Source of the DNA: Anaerosacchariphilus polymeriproducens
GTDB lineage: Bacteria; Bacillota; Clostridia; Lachnospirales; Lachnospiraceae
DNA: 64,000 bases
Reading direction: 5' to 3'
Assembly (NCBI RefSeq): GCF_003363435.1
Contig: NZ_QRCT01000012.1
Location: 248,001 to 312,000, forward strand
Shown here: positions 9,213 to 18,167 of the stretch, in pieces
How the letters are laid out: every line of letters starts with the position of its first letter
How positions within the stretch are numbered: the first letter of the stretch is position 1
Program-made: the position numbers and the translations under genes
The notes under the pieces: generated by a model
Database searches by the model: none
What the model saw: the letters and a program-made list of their open reading frames with translations, nothing else
Told to the model about the DNA's origin: nothing

Positions 9213-9239
9213 TTAGCACTCTATTGTGATGAGTGCTAA
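9213..9239 (-). promoter_or_regulatory. CIRCE element (HrcA operator)
   Basis: TTAGCACTC (9213-9221), nine bases, GAGTGCTAA (9231-9239): a perfect 9-9-9 CIRCE. It covers the predicted transcription start of hsp20. Confidence 0.97.
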
Positions 9240-9243
9240 TTAT

Positions 9244-9272
9244 GATATAGCATATTATTTTGGTTTTGTCAA
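9244..9272 (-). promoter_or_regulatory. Sigma-A promoter of hsp20
   Basis: On the minus strand TTGACA (9272-9267), 17-nt spacer, TATATC (9249-9244). The CIRCE begins 5 nt downstream, the classic repressor arrangement. Confidence 0.75.
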
Positions 9273-9300
9273 TAGGCTAAAGTGTTTTTTTGAAAATTAT

Positions 9301-9347
9301 TTTACGAAAACAAACGCTGAGTTTTATTGGCTAAAACCTTTCGTAAA
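9301..9347. repeat. Spaced inverted repeat upstream of the bce-like operon
   Basis: TTTACGAAA (9301-9309) and TTTCGTAAA (9339-9347) are perfect inverted copies 29 nt apart, the second ending against the -35 box at 9348. A candidate site for looping or regulator binding; function unproven. Confidence 0.5.
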
Positions 9348-9376
9348 TTGTTACCAAGTAATTAGAAAAATATGAT
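9348..9376 (+). promoter_or_regulatory. Promoter of the bceRS-like genes
   Basis: TTGTTA (9348-9353), 17-nt spacer, TATGAT (9371-9376). Confidence 0.65.
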
Positions 9377-9432
9377 AATATAATTCATAAGTGGAAGACA
9401 CTAATTATGATTTTGTGAAAGGTCGTGATATA

Positions 9433-10098
9433 TTGTATAAAATTATGATTATAGAAGATAATGAAAGGCTTAAGGATAAGTTAAAAAAGCTTCTTGTCCA
9501 ATATGGGTATTCAATTTTAGCCCCTTCTTTGGATGAACATATCATAAATAGTTTTAAAGAATCTATGCCGCATCTTGTTTTGCTCGATATCAATCTACCA
9601 TGTTTTGATGGCTTTCATTTTTGTAGAGAAATAAGAAAAATTTCCAATGTTCCTATTATTTTTGTGACAAGCCGTAGTAACAGCATGGATGAAGTAATGG
9701 GAATGACATTAGGCGGGGATGATTTCATAACGAAACCCTATAAACCAGAGGTTTTGCTTGCAAGAATAGGTGCTCTGTTAAGGCGGAGCTATTCTTCTTC
9801 AAGTGATATTTTGGAACATAACGGACTTACATTAAACCTTGGAAGTTATACCGCTGTATATAAAGAAAAATCTGTAGATCTATCAAAAAATGAATATAGA
9901 ATTTTATACTACTTAATGAAGAATAATGGGAAGCTTATTTCGAGAGAAGAGTTGATGAAACAGCTGTGGAATGAGGATGTTTTTTTGGATGATAATACAC
10001 TTACTGTCAACATAAACAGACTCAGAAGAAAGCTAGAAGATATTAAAATATATGATTATATTATTACAAAACATGGACAGGGGTATATGATAACATGA
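9433..10098 (+). CDS. bceR: OmpR-family response regulator (BceR-like)
   Basis: A 221-aa response regulator. The receiver domain has the acidic pair (IIEDN), phospho-acceptor Asp52 (LLDINLP), VTSRS and the conserved Lys in ITKPY; a winged-helix domain follows from about 125. I place the start at TTG 9433, giving MYKIMIIEDN as in BceR proteins, with AAAGG about 10 nt upstream. A GTG at 9391 would add 14 residues unlike the family. The gene overlaps the kinase by 4 nt and heads a five-gene module ending in BceAB-like transporter genes, so it probably controls resistance to a cell-wall-active peptide. Confidence 0.9.
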   Translation: MYKIMIIEDNERLKDKLKKLLVQYGYSILAPSLDEHIINSFKESMPHLVLLDINLPCFDGFHFCREIRKISNVPIIFVTSRSNSMDEVMGMTLGGDDFITKPYKPEVLLARIGALLRRSYSSSSDILEHNGLTLNLGSYTAVYKEKSVDLSKNEYRILYYLMKNNGKLISREELMKQLWNEDVFLDDNTLTVNINRLRRKLEDIKIYDYIITKHGQGYMIT

Positions 10099-11099
10099 GT
10101 TTTATAAATTTTTTAAATGGAAGAAAAAGTATTATAGTATTACATGTTATTGGAATGATAGTACTTTACTCTTATCTGAGCATATTTGACATACCAAAGC
10201 TTGCTGTGTTCTTTATTGTATTTATGTGGGCAATTGTATTTTTAATTTATCTTATAGTCACATTTATTAAACGTCGTAGCTATTTCACTCATTTGCAGGA
10301 ATTTATTGAGAATTCTACAGATCTTAATTCTTTAGCAAACAGCCTAAGACCTCCGGAAAATTCGGATATGAAAATATTTTTTGACTATATACAGAGGTTA
10401 AATGAAGATATAGAAGAGAAAATGGATGCCATAAAAAATAAGCAAAGTAATTATCAAGAATATATTGAATCATGGGTACATGATGTAAAAACACCTATAG
10501 CGGCTATCAAATTAATTATCGAAACTGATTTAAAAGGAATTTCTTATGAGGAGCTTTTGGAAGAGGCTAATAAAATTGAGCATCTTGTTGAGCAGACTCT
10601 TTATTTTGCCCGAAGCGAAAATGTGGAAAAAGATTACTTTATAAAGGAAATTCCTGTAATGAAATGTGTCAAATCTGCGATAGAAGATAATGCTGTACTT
10701 ATTGAACGCAAAGGAATAACAATGGAGGTAAAAAATAGTGGTGAAACAGTAATTTCTGATGAGAAATGGCTTCGATTCATATTCAACCAGATATTTATAA
10801 ATGCAATAAAATATTCTAAAAAGGATTCTCCATATATAAAAATATGGGTAGATAGAAAAAATGAATCTGTTATTTTAAATATTGAGGATAACGGCATAGG
10901 TATTCCCAAGAAAGATATTGATCGGATTTTTAATAAAGGCTTTACCGGAGAGTCGGGACGTAAATATGAAAAATCTACAGGCATGGGTCTTTATCTAGTA
11001 AAAAAGCTTTGTATGAAACTAGGTCATGATGTTTATGTCCAATCTTCTCGAGAAAAATTTACAAAAGTATCAATTGCTTTTCCTAAAAATAAAATTTAA
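10095..11099 (+). CDS. bceS: Intramembrane-sensing histidine kinase (BceS-like)
   Basis: A 334-aa kinase with two N-terminal transmembrane helices (about 13-31 and 37-57) and almost no extracellular loop, the intramembrane-sensing layout. These kinases sense drug flux through their BceAB transporter rather than the drug itself. The phospho-acceptor is His129 in ESWVHDVKTPIAA. The ATP-binding domain has NQIFINAIKYS, EDNGIGIP and STGMGLYLVKK. It overlaps the response regulator by 4 nt. A 113-nt gap separates it from the hydrolase gene. Confidence 0.93.
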   Translation: MSFINFLNGRKSIIVLHVIGMIVLYSYLSIFDIPKLAVFFIVFMWAIVFLIYLIVTFIKRRSYFTHLQEFIENSTDLNSLANSLRPPENSDMKIFFDYIQRLNEDIEEKMDAIKNKQSNYQEYIESWVHDVKTPIAAIKLIIETDLKGISYEELLEEANKIEHLVEQTLYFARSENVEKDYFIKEIPVMKCVKSAIEDNAVLIERKGITMEVKNSGETVISDEKWLRFIFNQIFINAIKYSKKDSPYIKIWVDRKNESVILNIEDNGIGIPKKDIDRIFNKGFTGESGRKYEKSTGMGLYLVKKLCMKLGHDVYVQSSREKFTKVSIAFPKNKI

Positions 11100-11212
11100 C
11101 TTTTCTAAATGTGACAATTATGTTCGTTATTTGTAATGAAAATCGATGGAAAAATATAAAACGATAAAATAAAATAAACACATATTCTGTAAGTTTTGCA
11201 AGGAGGAATGAT

Positions 11213-13105
11213 ATGCAAATTAAAAAGATTATGTGTTTTATATTACTTATTTTTATTATTTTTTCTTTAAGTCAGAAAAGTATTGTTTATGCGGAGACTT
11301 CAGAAGAATCTGTAGATACCTTCGAAAGAATGACGGATGATTACATGAAGAAGGTTCTTGAAGAGTATCATGTGGCTGGGGTTGCGGTTTCTATTGTAAA
11401 GAATGGACAGGTTTTTTTTGAAAAGGGTTATGGATATTCAGATATAAAGAAAAAAATTCCAGTAGACCCTCATACTACTGTTTTCCAAATTGCATCTGTT
11501 TCAAAGTTGTTTACAGCAACTGCAGCTATGCAGTTGGTCGAGCAGGGTAAGTTGTCTCTTGATGAGGACGTGAACAATTATTTGACCGCGTTTAAGCTTA
11601 ATAATCCTTTTTCAAAGCCGGTCACCCTTAGAAATTTGTTAACTCATACCGCAGGGTTGGATGACAGGGTGCCATTGTACCTGAAAAGTTCGGGAGATAT
11701 ACTTTATGATTCTCTAGAACCATTAGAAAAGGAATTAAAGAAAAACATGCCGCCGGTCATAAGAAAGCCCGGGACTTTTTGTCAATATAATGTTTATGGT
11801 ATGGCACTTGTGGGTCATTTAGTTGAAGAGGTATCGGGTAAGTCGATAAACGATTATATAACGGAACATATTCTGAAACCACTTCATATGAAAAATTCAT
11901 CATACGGATTGAACAGTTCTATTTTTAAGAATATGACAAAGCCTTATAAATATAAGGATGGTAAGTATATAGAAAATTCATATACAGTAATCAGTGACCA
12001 TCCAAGTGGATCGATTTGTGCTACAGCTTCTGATATGGCTGCTTTTATACTTATGCACCTAAATAATGGTGAATACAACGGAATAAGAGTGCTGAATAAA
12101 AGTACTGTAAATAACATGCATCGTAATCATTATCCGAATGACGGTAGATTAACAGGTTATGGTCTTGGATTTTATGAAACAGTAAGAAATGGAAAAAGAA
12201 CTATAGAACATGGAGGCTATCTTCCTTCATTTTCCTCAAAATTATCAATATTACCAGATGAAAATATTGGTATGTTCATATCCATTAATACAGATTCTGA
12301 AGGAAGTAATAAAGTGTGCAATGAATTTGTTGATAAATTTTATGAATTCTTTACAGAGAAAGGTAAAGATGTCGAACCTGAAAAGCTTCTAAAGCAGAAC
12401 ATTCCTATGGATATGAATGTAAAACGAATAAATGGGAGATATGTATTTGGATCATATGGGCAAACCGATAAAACAAAATTGAAATCATTACTGATTACAT
12501 GTAATGTTCAATGTGATAAGGCAGGCAACCTTATGTTTAACGGTGGACAACTTAAATGTAAGTTCAAATATATAGGTAAGGGATATTTTTATAGCAAAGA
12601 GAGTGGAAACTACTGCAAAATAGCAGAGAAAAATAACAGGATGGTTTTTAGCTTTATGGGTTCCGACTATGAGAAGTTATCTGGTTTTAATCATAATTTA
12701 ATGATAGCTGCAATTGTCTTTATACCGCTTTTACTGTTATCAATTATATTGCTGCCTATCTTCATGATTCGTAATAGAAAAGAACAGACAGGTAAGTCTC
12801 TGATTTTCAAATCTATATTACTTTTATTAAGTATTCTAATACTTACTTATTATGGATTAAATGGAATTATGGCAATAAAATGCATGGCAGCAGACACACT
12901 TATTGTACATACATATATTATTCCGTTAATATCTGTAGTGTGTTACTTTTCATTTGGACTTACAGTAGTTTCTGTAATAGTTATTGTAAATGGTTGGCTT
13001 AAGAAAAAATACTTATTACGGTTAAGGTTATATTACTCTATAATCACTGTCGCATCTATAATTAATCTGTTATTTATGTATGTTATGAATGGATTTAAGC
13101 TATAA
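11213..13105 (+). CDS. Membrane-anchored beta-lactamase-fold serine hydrolase
   Basis: A 630-aa class-C beta-lactamase/FmtA-like protein. An N-terminal signal or anchor helix (about 5-27) leads to an extracytoplasmic serine hydrolase domain (about 35-385), then a middle segment and four or five C-terminal transmembrane helices (about 497-630). Ser95 and Lys98 form the SxxK motif (ASVSK) and HGG at 333-335 is the third motif. The second motif, normally YxN, reads YNV at 192-194, so the Asn is displaced by one position. RBS AGGAGG at good spacing. It sits between the BceRS-like and BceAB-like genes, so it probably acts in the envelope on a peptide antibiotic or on cell-wall precursors; the substrate is unknown. 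Confidence 0.87.
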   Translation: MQIKKIMCFILLIFIIFSLSQKSIVYAETSEESVDTFERMTDDYMKKVLEEYHVAGVAVSIVKNGQVFFEKGYGYSDIKKKIPVDPHTTVFQIASVSKLFTATAAMQLVEQGKLSLDEDVNNYLTAFKLNNPFSKPVTLRNLLTHTAGLDDRVPLYLKSSGDILYDSLEPLEKELKKNMPPVIRKPGTFCQYNVYGMALVGHLVEEVSGKSINDYITEHILKPLHMKNSSYGLNSSIFKNMTKPYKYKDGKYIENSYTVISDHPSGSICATASDMAAFILMHLNNGEYNGIRVLNKSTVNNMHRNHYPNDGRLTGYGLGFYETVRNGKRTIEHGGYLPSFSSKLSILPDENIGMFISINTDSEGSNKVCNEFVDKFYEFFTEKGKDVEPEKLLKQNIPMDMNVKRINGRYVFGSYGQTDKTKLKSLLITCNVQCDKAGNLMFNGGQLKCKFKYIGKGYFYSKESGNYCKIAEKNNRMVFSFMGSDYEKLSGFNHNLMIAAIVFIPLLLLSIILLPIFMIRNRKEQTGKSLIFKSILLLLSILILTYYGLNGIMAIKCMAADTLIVHTYIIPLISVVCYFSFGLTVVSVIVIVNGWLKKKYLLRLRLYYSIITVASIINLLFMYVMNGFKL

Positions 13106-13132
13106 TTTTTTGAAAAAAGAAGGAGAAAAACT

Positions 13133-13885
13133 TTGGACGAGATATTAAAGGTAGAAAATGTAAGAAAACAATATGGAGGCAGATATAATAAAACGCCTGC
13201 ACTAAATGGGGTGAGTTTTAGTGTCAAAAGGAGTGAATTTACGGGAATTATGGGACCTTCAGGTAGTGGAAAAACAACTCTGCTTAATGTAATTTCGACA
13301 ATCGATTCCGCAACTTCCGGCAATATAATACTTGATGGTCAGGAAGTTGTTAAGATGAATGCTAACAAATCAGCTAAGTTCAGAAGAGAAAAGTTAGGTT
13401 TTATATTTCAAGACTATAATCTTCTTGATACACTGAATGTACATGAAAACATTGCGTTGGCACTTTCAATTCAGGGAGAAAGACCGGAACTAATTGATAA
13501 AAACGTAGAAAATATAGCCAGAACATTAAATATTTATGATATACTTAATAAATTTCCTTATCAGATATCAGGGGGAGAAAAACAGAGAGTTTCAGCAGCA
13601 AGAGCAATTGTTACGAATCCTAGTTTAGTTCTAGCTGATGAGCCGACAGGAGCGCTTGATTCTAAATCCGCTCAGATGCTTATGGAAACGATGCAGACAA
13701 TTAACTTAGAGATTGGGGCAACGATTTTAATGGTCACACATGATATATTTTCAGCTAGTTTTTGTAAAAGAATACTATTTATAAAAGATGGGGTTGTTTT
13801 TACAGAATTAGTTTGCGGAAGTGACACACGCAATCAGTTCTTTGATAAAATTCTAAATGTAATTTCTCTTTTGGGGGGACTGTAA
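13133..13885 (+). CDS. bceA: BceA-like ABC transporter ATPase
   Basis: A 250-aa ATPase with Walker A GPSGSGKT, signature ISGGEKQR, Walker B LVLADEPTGALD and H-loop MVTHD. The start is TTG at 13133 behind AAGGAG; no ATG lies nearby in frame. In the Bce family it pairs with a ten-helix FtsX-type permease to free peptide antibiotics from their lipid targets, and with the kinase it forms a flux sensor. The permease begins 1 nt after its stop. Confidence 0.94.
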   Translation: MDEILKVENVRKQYGGRYNKTPALNGVSFSVKRSEFTGIMGPSGSGKTTLLNVISTIDSATSGNIILDGQEVVKMNANKSAKFRREKLGFIFQDYNLLDTLNVHENIALALSIQGERPELIDKNVENIARTLNIYDILNKFPYQISGGEKQRVSAARAIVTNPSLVLADEPTGALDSKSAQMLMETMQTINLEIGATILMVTHDIFSASFCKRILFIKDGVVFTELVCGSDTRNQFFDKILNVISLLGGL

Positions 13886-13886
13886 A

Positions 13887-15842
13887 ATGTACTTTAAATT
13901 AATGATAAGAAATATAAAAAGAAGCTTTGGAGATTATTCGGTATATCTTTTGACACTTTTCTTTGCAGTTGCTGTTTTTTACATTTTTAACGCAATACCA
14001 TATAATCAAGGAATCCAGTCTTCATCAAAAGAAATAAGAGAAACATTGCCAATTTTTATCAATGCATTATCTATTTTCATTAGTATAATTTTGGGATTTC
14101 TTATTATCTATGCTAACAGTTTTATGATGAAAAGACGCAGTAAGGAACTTGGGACTTATATGCTGCTAGGAATGTCGACACATAGAATATCGGTCATGCT
14201 GTTTTTTGAAATGTTATTACTTGGTATTGTTTCACTGGTGTCAGGAATTTTAGCAGGACTATTTCTATCCCAGGGGATATCCTTTATTATAGCAAGGATT
14301 TTTAAACAGGAGCTTGAAACAATAAAGTTTTCTTTTTCTATTGCATCAGTCATAAAAACAGTATTTTTCTTTCTGCTCATTTTTATTGTAGTTGCTGCAT
14401 TTTTTTCATATAAGGTTGCTCGTATTAGAATTGTAGATCTTATACAAATAGACAAAAAAAGTGAGAAGATAAGATTTGCAAAGACGTGGGTATCAATTAC
14501 ATTATTTATAATTTCTGTTATTCTTCTTGTAACAGCTTATATTACAGCACTTAGTAAAGACTTTCGCTTTAATGATGTAACGAAGGTTATCCCTGTTTTT
14601 ATTCTTGGAAGTACGGGTACATACTTATTTTATTTCTCTGCTTCCGGTTTTTTATTGACAATATTGACGAGTACCAAAAAGCTATATTATAAGAAATTAA
14701 ATATTTTTTCACTTCGCCAGGTTGCGAATAGAATAATGACATCTACGATATTAATATCTACTATTTCTATAATGCTTCTTGTTACTGTATGTGCTTTTGC
14801 AGGAGGTTTTGGTTTGAACGATTTTGCAATTAACAAACTAAAGCGTGCAGCACCGAACGATTTTGAATTTACGGCTGGAATCAATACAGATATAGTTCCA
14901 ATCGGTAACTATATTAAATCTGAAGGGTATGATAAAGCATCAATTTCAGAGGCAGATGTTTATCCGTCTGGAGTGTCATTATCCAATACCGTAACAAAAC
15001 AGGCATTGAAAGAAGCTTCTAAGAAAAATAAAAATGCATATCATAATCTTCTTAATCTAAAGTTAGTGCTAGTTAAGCTGACTGATTACAATAATTTGAG
15101 AAAGCAAAAAGGGCTTGATGAGATATCCCTTGATAAAGGTGCAATTGTATTGCATGTAATAGAATCAGAACTAAAGCCATTTGTTCAAGAATTTATTGAT
15201 TTTAATAAAACAATGCGAATTGCAGGATGCAAACGAAAAATAGACGGTGTGTATGATGAAAACCTAGTAGCACACTATTTAGAATTTGCAGTTATTAATG
15301 ATGAAGAACTAGCAGAAACAACTCCTATAAATAAAGTTGTTTCTGTTAATATAAATAGTAAATATGAGGAAACATTTTCAGAGAAAGTGACAAATGAAAT
15401 TAAGAAATACAAAAAGGGTTCGTTGATTGTTCGATTTGAGGTTCTACAAAAGCTTTATGGTATGTCAGCTCTCGCTATATTTGCAGGTTTATATATTGGT
15501 ATTACTTTTTTGATCATGAGCAGTGCTATATTGGCACTTAAACAACTTACGGATGCTGCACAGCATAGGCAAAGATACAAAACGCTTAAGGATATTGGAG
15601 TTGATGATGAAATGATTCATGGTTCAATATTTATTCAAATGGCAATTTATTTTTTTGCACCAATACTTTTAACAATTAGTAATAGTGCCGTTGCGTTGAT
15701 TGCTATAACAAATTATATTCAAATTGCTGGGAATTTTTCTATCATAAAAATGGTTTTATTTACGATTATTGTATTTACGGTATTCTATGGATTATATTTT
15801 AATGCCTGTAAGCAGGGATTTAGTAGGATTATCTTTTATTAA
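13887..15842 (+). CDS. bceB: BceB-like ABC permease
   Basis: A 651-aa FtsX/BceB permease. About ten transmembrane helices are visible, with a large extracytoplasmic domain (about 310-530) between helices 7 and 8, the family hallmark that determines peptide specificity. It begins right after the ATPase stop. A strong hairpin terminator follows at 15862-15913, closing the operon. Confidence 0.93.
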   Translation: MYFKLMIRNIKRSFGDYSVYLLTLFFAVAVFYIFNAIPYNQGIQSSSKEIRETLPIFINALSIFISIILGFLIIYANSFMMKRRSKELGTYMLLGMSTHRISVMLFFEMLLLGIVSLVSGILAGLFLSQGISFIIARIFKQELETIKFSFSIASVIKTVFFFLLIFIVVAAFFSYKVARIRIVDLIQIDKKSEKIRFAKTWVSITLFIISVILLVTAYITALSKDFRFNDVTKVIPVFILGSTGTYLFYFSASGFLLTILTSTKKLYYKKLNIFSLRQVANRIMTSTILISTISIMLLVTVCAFAGGFGLNDFAINKLKRAAPNDFEFTAGINTDIVPIGNYIKSEGYDKASISEADVYPSGVSLSNTVTKQALKEASKKNKNAYHNLLNLKLVLVKLTDYNNLRKQKGLDEISLDKGAIVLHVIESELKPFVQEFIDFNKTMRIAGCKRKIDGVYDENLVAHYLEFAVINDEELAETTPINKVVSVNINSKYEETFSEKVTNEIKKYKKGSLIVRFEVLQKLYGMSALAIFAGLYIGITFLIMSSAILALKQLTDAAQHRQRYKTLKDIGVDDEMIHGSIFIQMAIYFFAPILLTISNSAVALIAITNYIQIAGNFSIIKMVLFTIIVFTVFYGLYFNACKQGFSRIIFY

Positions 15843-15861
15843 ATAATATAGAATGAAAAAT

Positions 15862-15913
15862 AAGAAAGCTAGTATAATTTGAAGGTGATGTTCAAATTAT
15901 CACTAGCTTTCTT
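15862..15913. terminator. Bidirectional terminator between bceB and a small minus-strand gene
   Basis: AAGAAAGCTAGT plus ATAATTTGAA (15862-15883), loop of seven, then TTCAAATTAT (15891-15900) and ACTAGCTTTCTT (15902-15913). The 22-bp stem has one bulged C. T-tracts lie on both sides (CTTTT on plus, TTATTTTT on minus). Confidence 0.85.
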
Positions 15914-15923
15914 TTGACTATGG

Positions 15924-16058
15924 CTAAACATCGTTATGTGGGATGGATTTATGTTTAGCATTCCTATTTTTATTTTGGTTTTCTCTTGTAATTGGTGTTT
16001 GACCATTACATTTTTCCATTCGTGCTTTTTTGTTATCAGGCTGGCTATCTTTTGGCAT
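15924..16058 (-). CDS. 44-aa basic protein, possibly a small acid-soluble spore protein (SspP-like)
   Basis: A short gene read on the minus strand: ATG at 16058, stop TAG at 15926-15924, preceded by a very good Shine-Dalgarno (GGAGGG, 16069-16064, 5 nt before ATG) and followed by the bidirectional terminator at 15862-15913. The protein begins MPKDSQPDNKK, is rich in Asn, Lys and Gln, and ends KNRNAKHKSIPHNDV. That C-terminus resembles what I recall of Bacillus SspP (KNRNHTRQKH followed by HD-M), a minor spore protein of similar size. The gene is directly seen; the spore-protein call is tentative. A plus-strand frame over the same bases lacks a good RBS. Confidence 0.6.
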   Translation of the reverse strand: MPKDSQPDNKKARMEKCNGQTPITRENQNKNRNAKHKSIPHNDV

Positions 16059-16152
16059 AATGTCCCTCCAATAATTATTAACTACCTCAATAATATGTTC
16101 ATTTTATGTAAGAATTATACTTATTCCTTCATCCTGAAGTTTATGAGTATTA

Positions 16153-16470
16153 TTAATCTTCAATATGTGCATGGCCCCATTCACAAAGTGAATGTAAGAC
16201 CGGCATTAAGCTTAACCCTCTTTCTGATAATGAATATTCTACTTTGGGTGGGATTTGAGGGTATTCTTTTCGGATAACTAAATTGTCTGCTTCTAATTCC
16301 TTTAATTGAGTGCTTAGCATTTTATGAGTTATTGTTGAAAGATAGCGTTTTAGTTCTCCATATCTTAGAACTTCTTTTTTCCAAAGCCAAAACAATATGT
16401 GCATTTTCCACTTGCCGTCTATCAAAGACATTGCATAAGCAAATGGTTTTACATTAACTTCACTAGACAT
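16153..16470 (-). CDS. HxlR-family transcriptional regulator
   Basis: A 105-aa winged-helix regulator with the HxlR signature: SLIDGKWKMHILFWL, RYGELKRYLSTITHKMLSTQ, then a wing with PPKVEYSLSERG. The start at 16470 (MSSEVNV) is chosen because AAGAGGAG lies just upstream; the frame is open nine codons further. Members often respond to quinones, aldehydes or disulfide stress through an N-terminal Cys, but no Cys is present near the N-terminus here. It is divergent from a flavin reductase gene, its likely target. Confidence 0.92.
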   Translation of the reverse strand: MSSEVNVKPFAYAMSLIDGKWKMHILFWLWKKEVLRYGELKRYLSTITHKMLSTQLKELEADNLVIRKEYPQIPPKVEYSLSERGLSLMPVLHSLCEWGHAHIED

Positions 16471-16574
16471 TATTACTCTCCTCTTAGATAGTATCACACA
16501 AATAAGTGCGTACTTCCATTTTGTTGTACATTAGTTTATCATTTAGACATTAAAAAAACAAGGAGGATTATATA

Positions 16575-17111
16575 ATGAAAAAAGAAATTGAAGTTTTTGA
16601 GTATACTAAGGATATTTTACAAGCACTAAAAGAAGGAGTACTACTAACAACAAAATCAAAGGAAAAAGTAAACACTATGACGATATCCTGGGGAGCACTT
16701 GGTATCCAATGGTCGAAACCTATTTTCACATTATTTATAAGAGAAAATCGATTTACGAAACAGATACTTGAAGAGAACCCGGAATTTACAATAAATATTC
16801 CATATGGAAACGTTAATAGGGAAATAATGAAATTTTGTGGAACAAAAACAGGTAGGGAAAACAACAAGATAAAAGAATTAAATTTAACATTAGAAGAACC
16901 AAATGTGATTTCAGTGCCGGGGATAAAAGAACTTCCACTGACGCTTGAATGTAAAGTAATTTATAAACAGAAACAGGATAAACAATTAATTCCTGAGGAA
17001 ATTAAGAAAGAATTTTACCCACAAGATGTAGATAGTTCATTTTGTGGTAAGAATAAGGATTTTTCCACTGTATTTAACGGTGAAATAGTCAATGCATATA
17101 TAATAGAATAA
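16575..17111 (+). CDS. Flavin reductase family (FMN-binding split barrel) protein
   Basis: A 178-aa flavin reductase-like protein: NTMTISWGALGIQWSKPIF is the FMN-binding segment, followed by the REN-RFTKQILEENPEFTINIP block and a second half from about 85. It probably binds FMN and reduces it or a small acceptor with NAD(P)H. The start follows ACAAGGAGGATTATATA. It is divergent from an HxlR regulator across a 104-nt region that should hold both promoters and the operator. A terminator follows at 17116-17141. Confidence 0.88.
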   Translation: MKKEIEVFEYTKDILQALKEGVLLTTKSKEKVNTMTISWGALGIQWSKPIFTLFIRENRFTKQILEENPEFTINIPYGNVNREIMKFCGTKTGRENNKIKELNLTLEEPNVISVPGIKELPLTLECKVIYKQKQDKQLIPEEIKKEFYPQDVDSSFCGKNKDFSTVFNGEIVNAYIIE

Positions 17112-17115
17112 CTAT

Positions 17116-17150
17116 AAAAGCATCTCTTCGGAGATGCTTTTAATGTTTTT
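17116..17150. terminator. Intrinsic terminator between convergent genes
   Basis: AAAAGCATCTC (17116-17126), TTCG tetraloop, GAGATGCTTTT (17131-17141), then AATGTTTTTT. It can also serve the minus-strand gene ending at 17187. Confidence 0.88.
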
Positions 17151-17186
17151 TGGGTAATGAAAGTTTAGAAACGTGATAGAAGCAAT

Positions 17187-18167
17187 CTATGTAATAAAAC
17201 GAATGGTAGCAACTACTTGACCATGATCAGATTGCCATTTGGGTAACTTATCTTTTGATAAAGTATTGTCTATTAAATGATCGTCTAAAATATGTACAAA
17301 ATCTAAGTCACCTATTCGTTCTTGGTTTCGGAAAAAGAATTCCTGTGAAAGTAAGATATGGTCTAGTTCTTCGTAGTGACCATTATAAATATAGGTTGGC
17401 CAATCAGTTTTAAATGATTTCTGTGAAATGATATCAAAAACACTATATAACATACAATCCCAATGTTGTTTTTTGACTTCAATAGGATCAAACTTCCAAG
17501 GAGATGGTCCGGCAATAATATTTGTTGTCACAGAGCGCGTAGAGTCATTTAGGTCGCCAATTAATATTAGAGGATTATTATTGTTAGATATCTCATCTAA
17601 TACTATTTTTCTGATTCCCGAGGACTCGATGGATCGTCTTAACAATGATCTTGTTTCTCCTAAAGCCTGAATCATTAAATCATTATCATCCTCACCTTTC
17701 ATTATGATTGGTCGTTTGGATTTTAAGTGACAAACAATTACAGTGATATTGATCCCTTCAGGTAGTGATAGTTTGACTTTTAGAGGTGCCCTTGAGAATT
17801 TTTTGAATTCTTCAGGTAATCCGTTAATAGCTTTTGTAACTTCGGTGGGGATATTTTCGATTGATTCAGGCTCATTTATAACAGGGAATTGTGAAGCCAG
17901 ACCGACGACAGGAGAACTTCCTGTTTCTCCTAAAACGTGAATTTGTTCAGAATTAAATTGCGTATTATCTAACGCAGCTACTAGAGCTTCCTTGTGGAAA
18001 ATTTCTTGAAACCCTATTATTTGGGCGTCCATTGTTTGCACTTGAGATCGAATCCATTCCAATTTCTTCTTATAATCGATGTCGGAATAAGAATTGTTAT
18101 CATAGTAAGTATGATTGGGTAATACGAGATTGTACAAATTAAACGATCCTACCTTTAAAGTTTTCAT
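17187..18167 (-). CDS. Endonuclease/exonuclease/phosphatase (EEP) family protein
   Basis: A 326-aa protein of the EEP metal-dependent phosphodiesterase fold. The core motifs are in order: SFNLYNL at the start, GFQEI (metal-binding Glu), VCHLKS, LIGDLNDS and the terminal SDHGQVVATI (catalytic His). There is no signal peptide, so it is cytoplasmic. Its substrate could be DNA, RNA, a nucleotide or a phospholipid. The start at 18167 follows AAAGGAG on the minus strand. It stands alone, divergent from the NRPS operon across 329 nt. Confidence 0.88.
   Translation of the reverse strand: MKTLKVGSFNLYNLVLPNHTYYDNNSYSDIDYKKKLEWIRSQVQTMDAQIIGFQEIFHKEALVAALDNTQFNSEQIHVLGETGSSPVVGLASQFPVINEPESIENIPTEVTKAINGLPEEFKKFSRAPLKVKLSLPEGINITVIVCHLKSKRPIIMKGEDDNDLMIQALGETRSLLRRSIESSGIRKIVLDEISNNNNPLILIGDLNDSTRSVTTNIIAGPSPWKFDPIEVKKQHWDCMLYSVFDIISQKSFKTDWPTYIYNGHYEELDHILLSQEFFFRNQERIGDLDFVHILDDHLIDNTLSKDKLPKWQSDHGQVVATIRFIT

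Noticed and set aside
15936-16277. 113-codon plus-strand frame between bceB and the HxlR gene
   Set aside because: It overlaps the end of the HxlR gene antisense and the better supported minus-strand 44-aa gene, with no Shine-Dalgarno.
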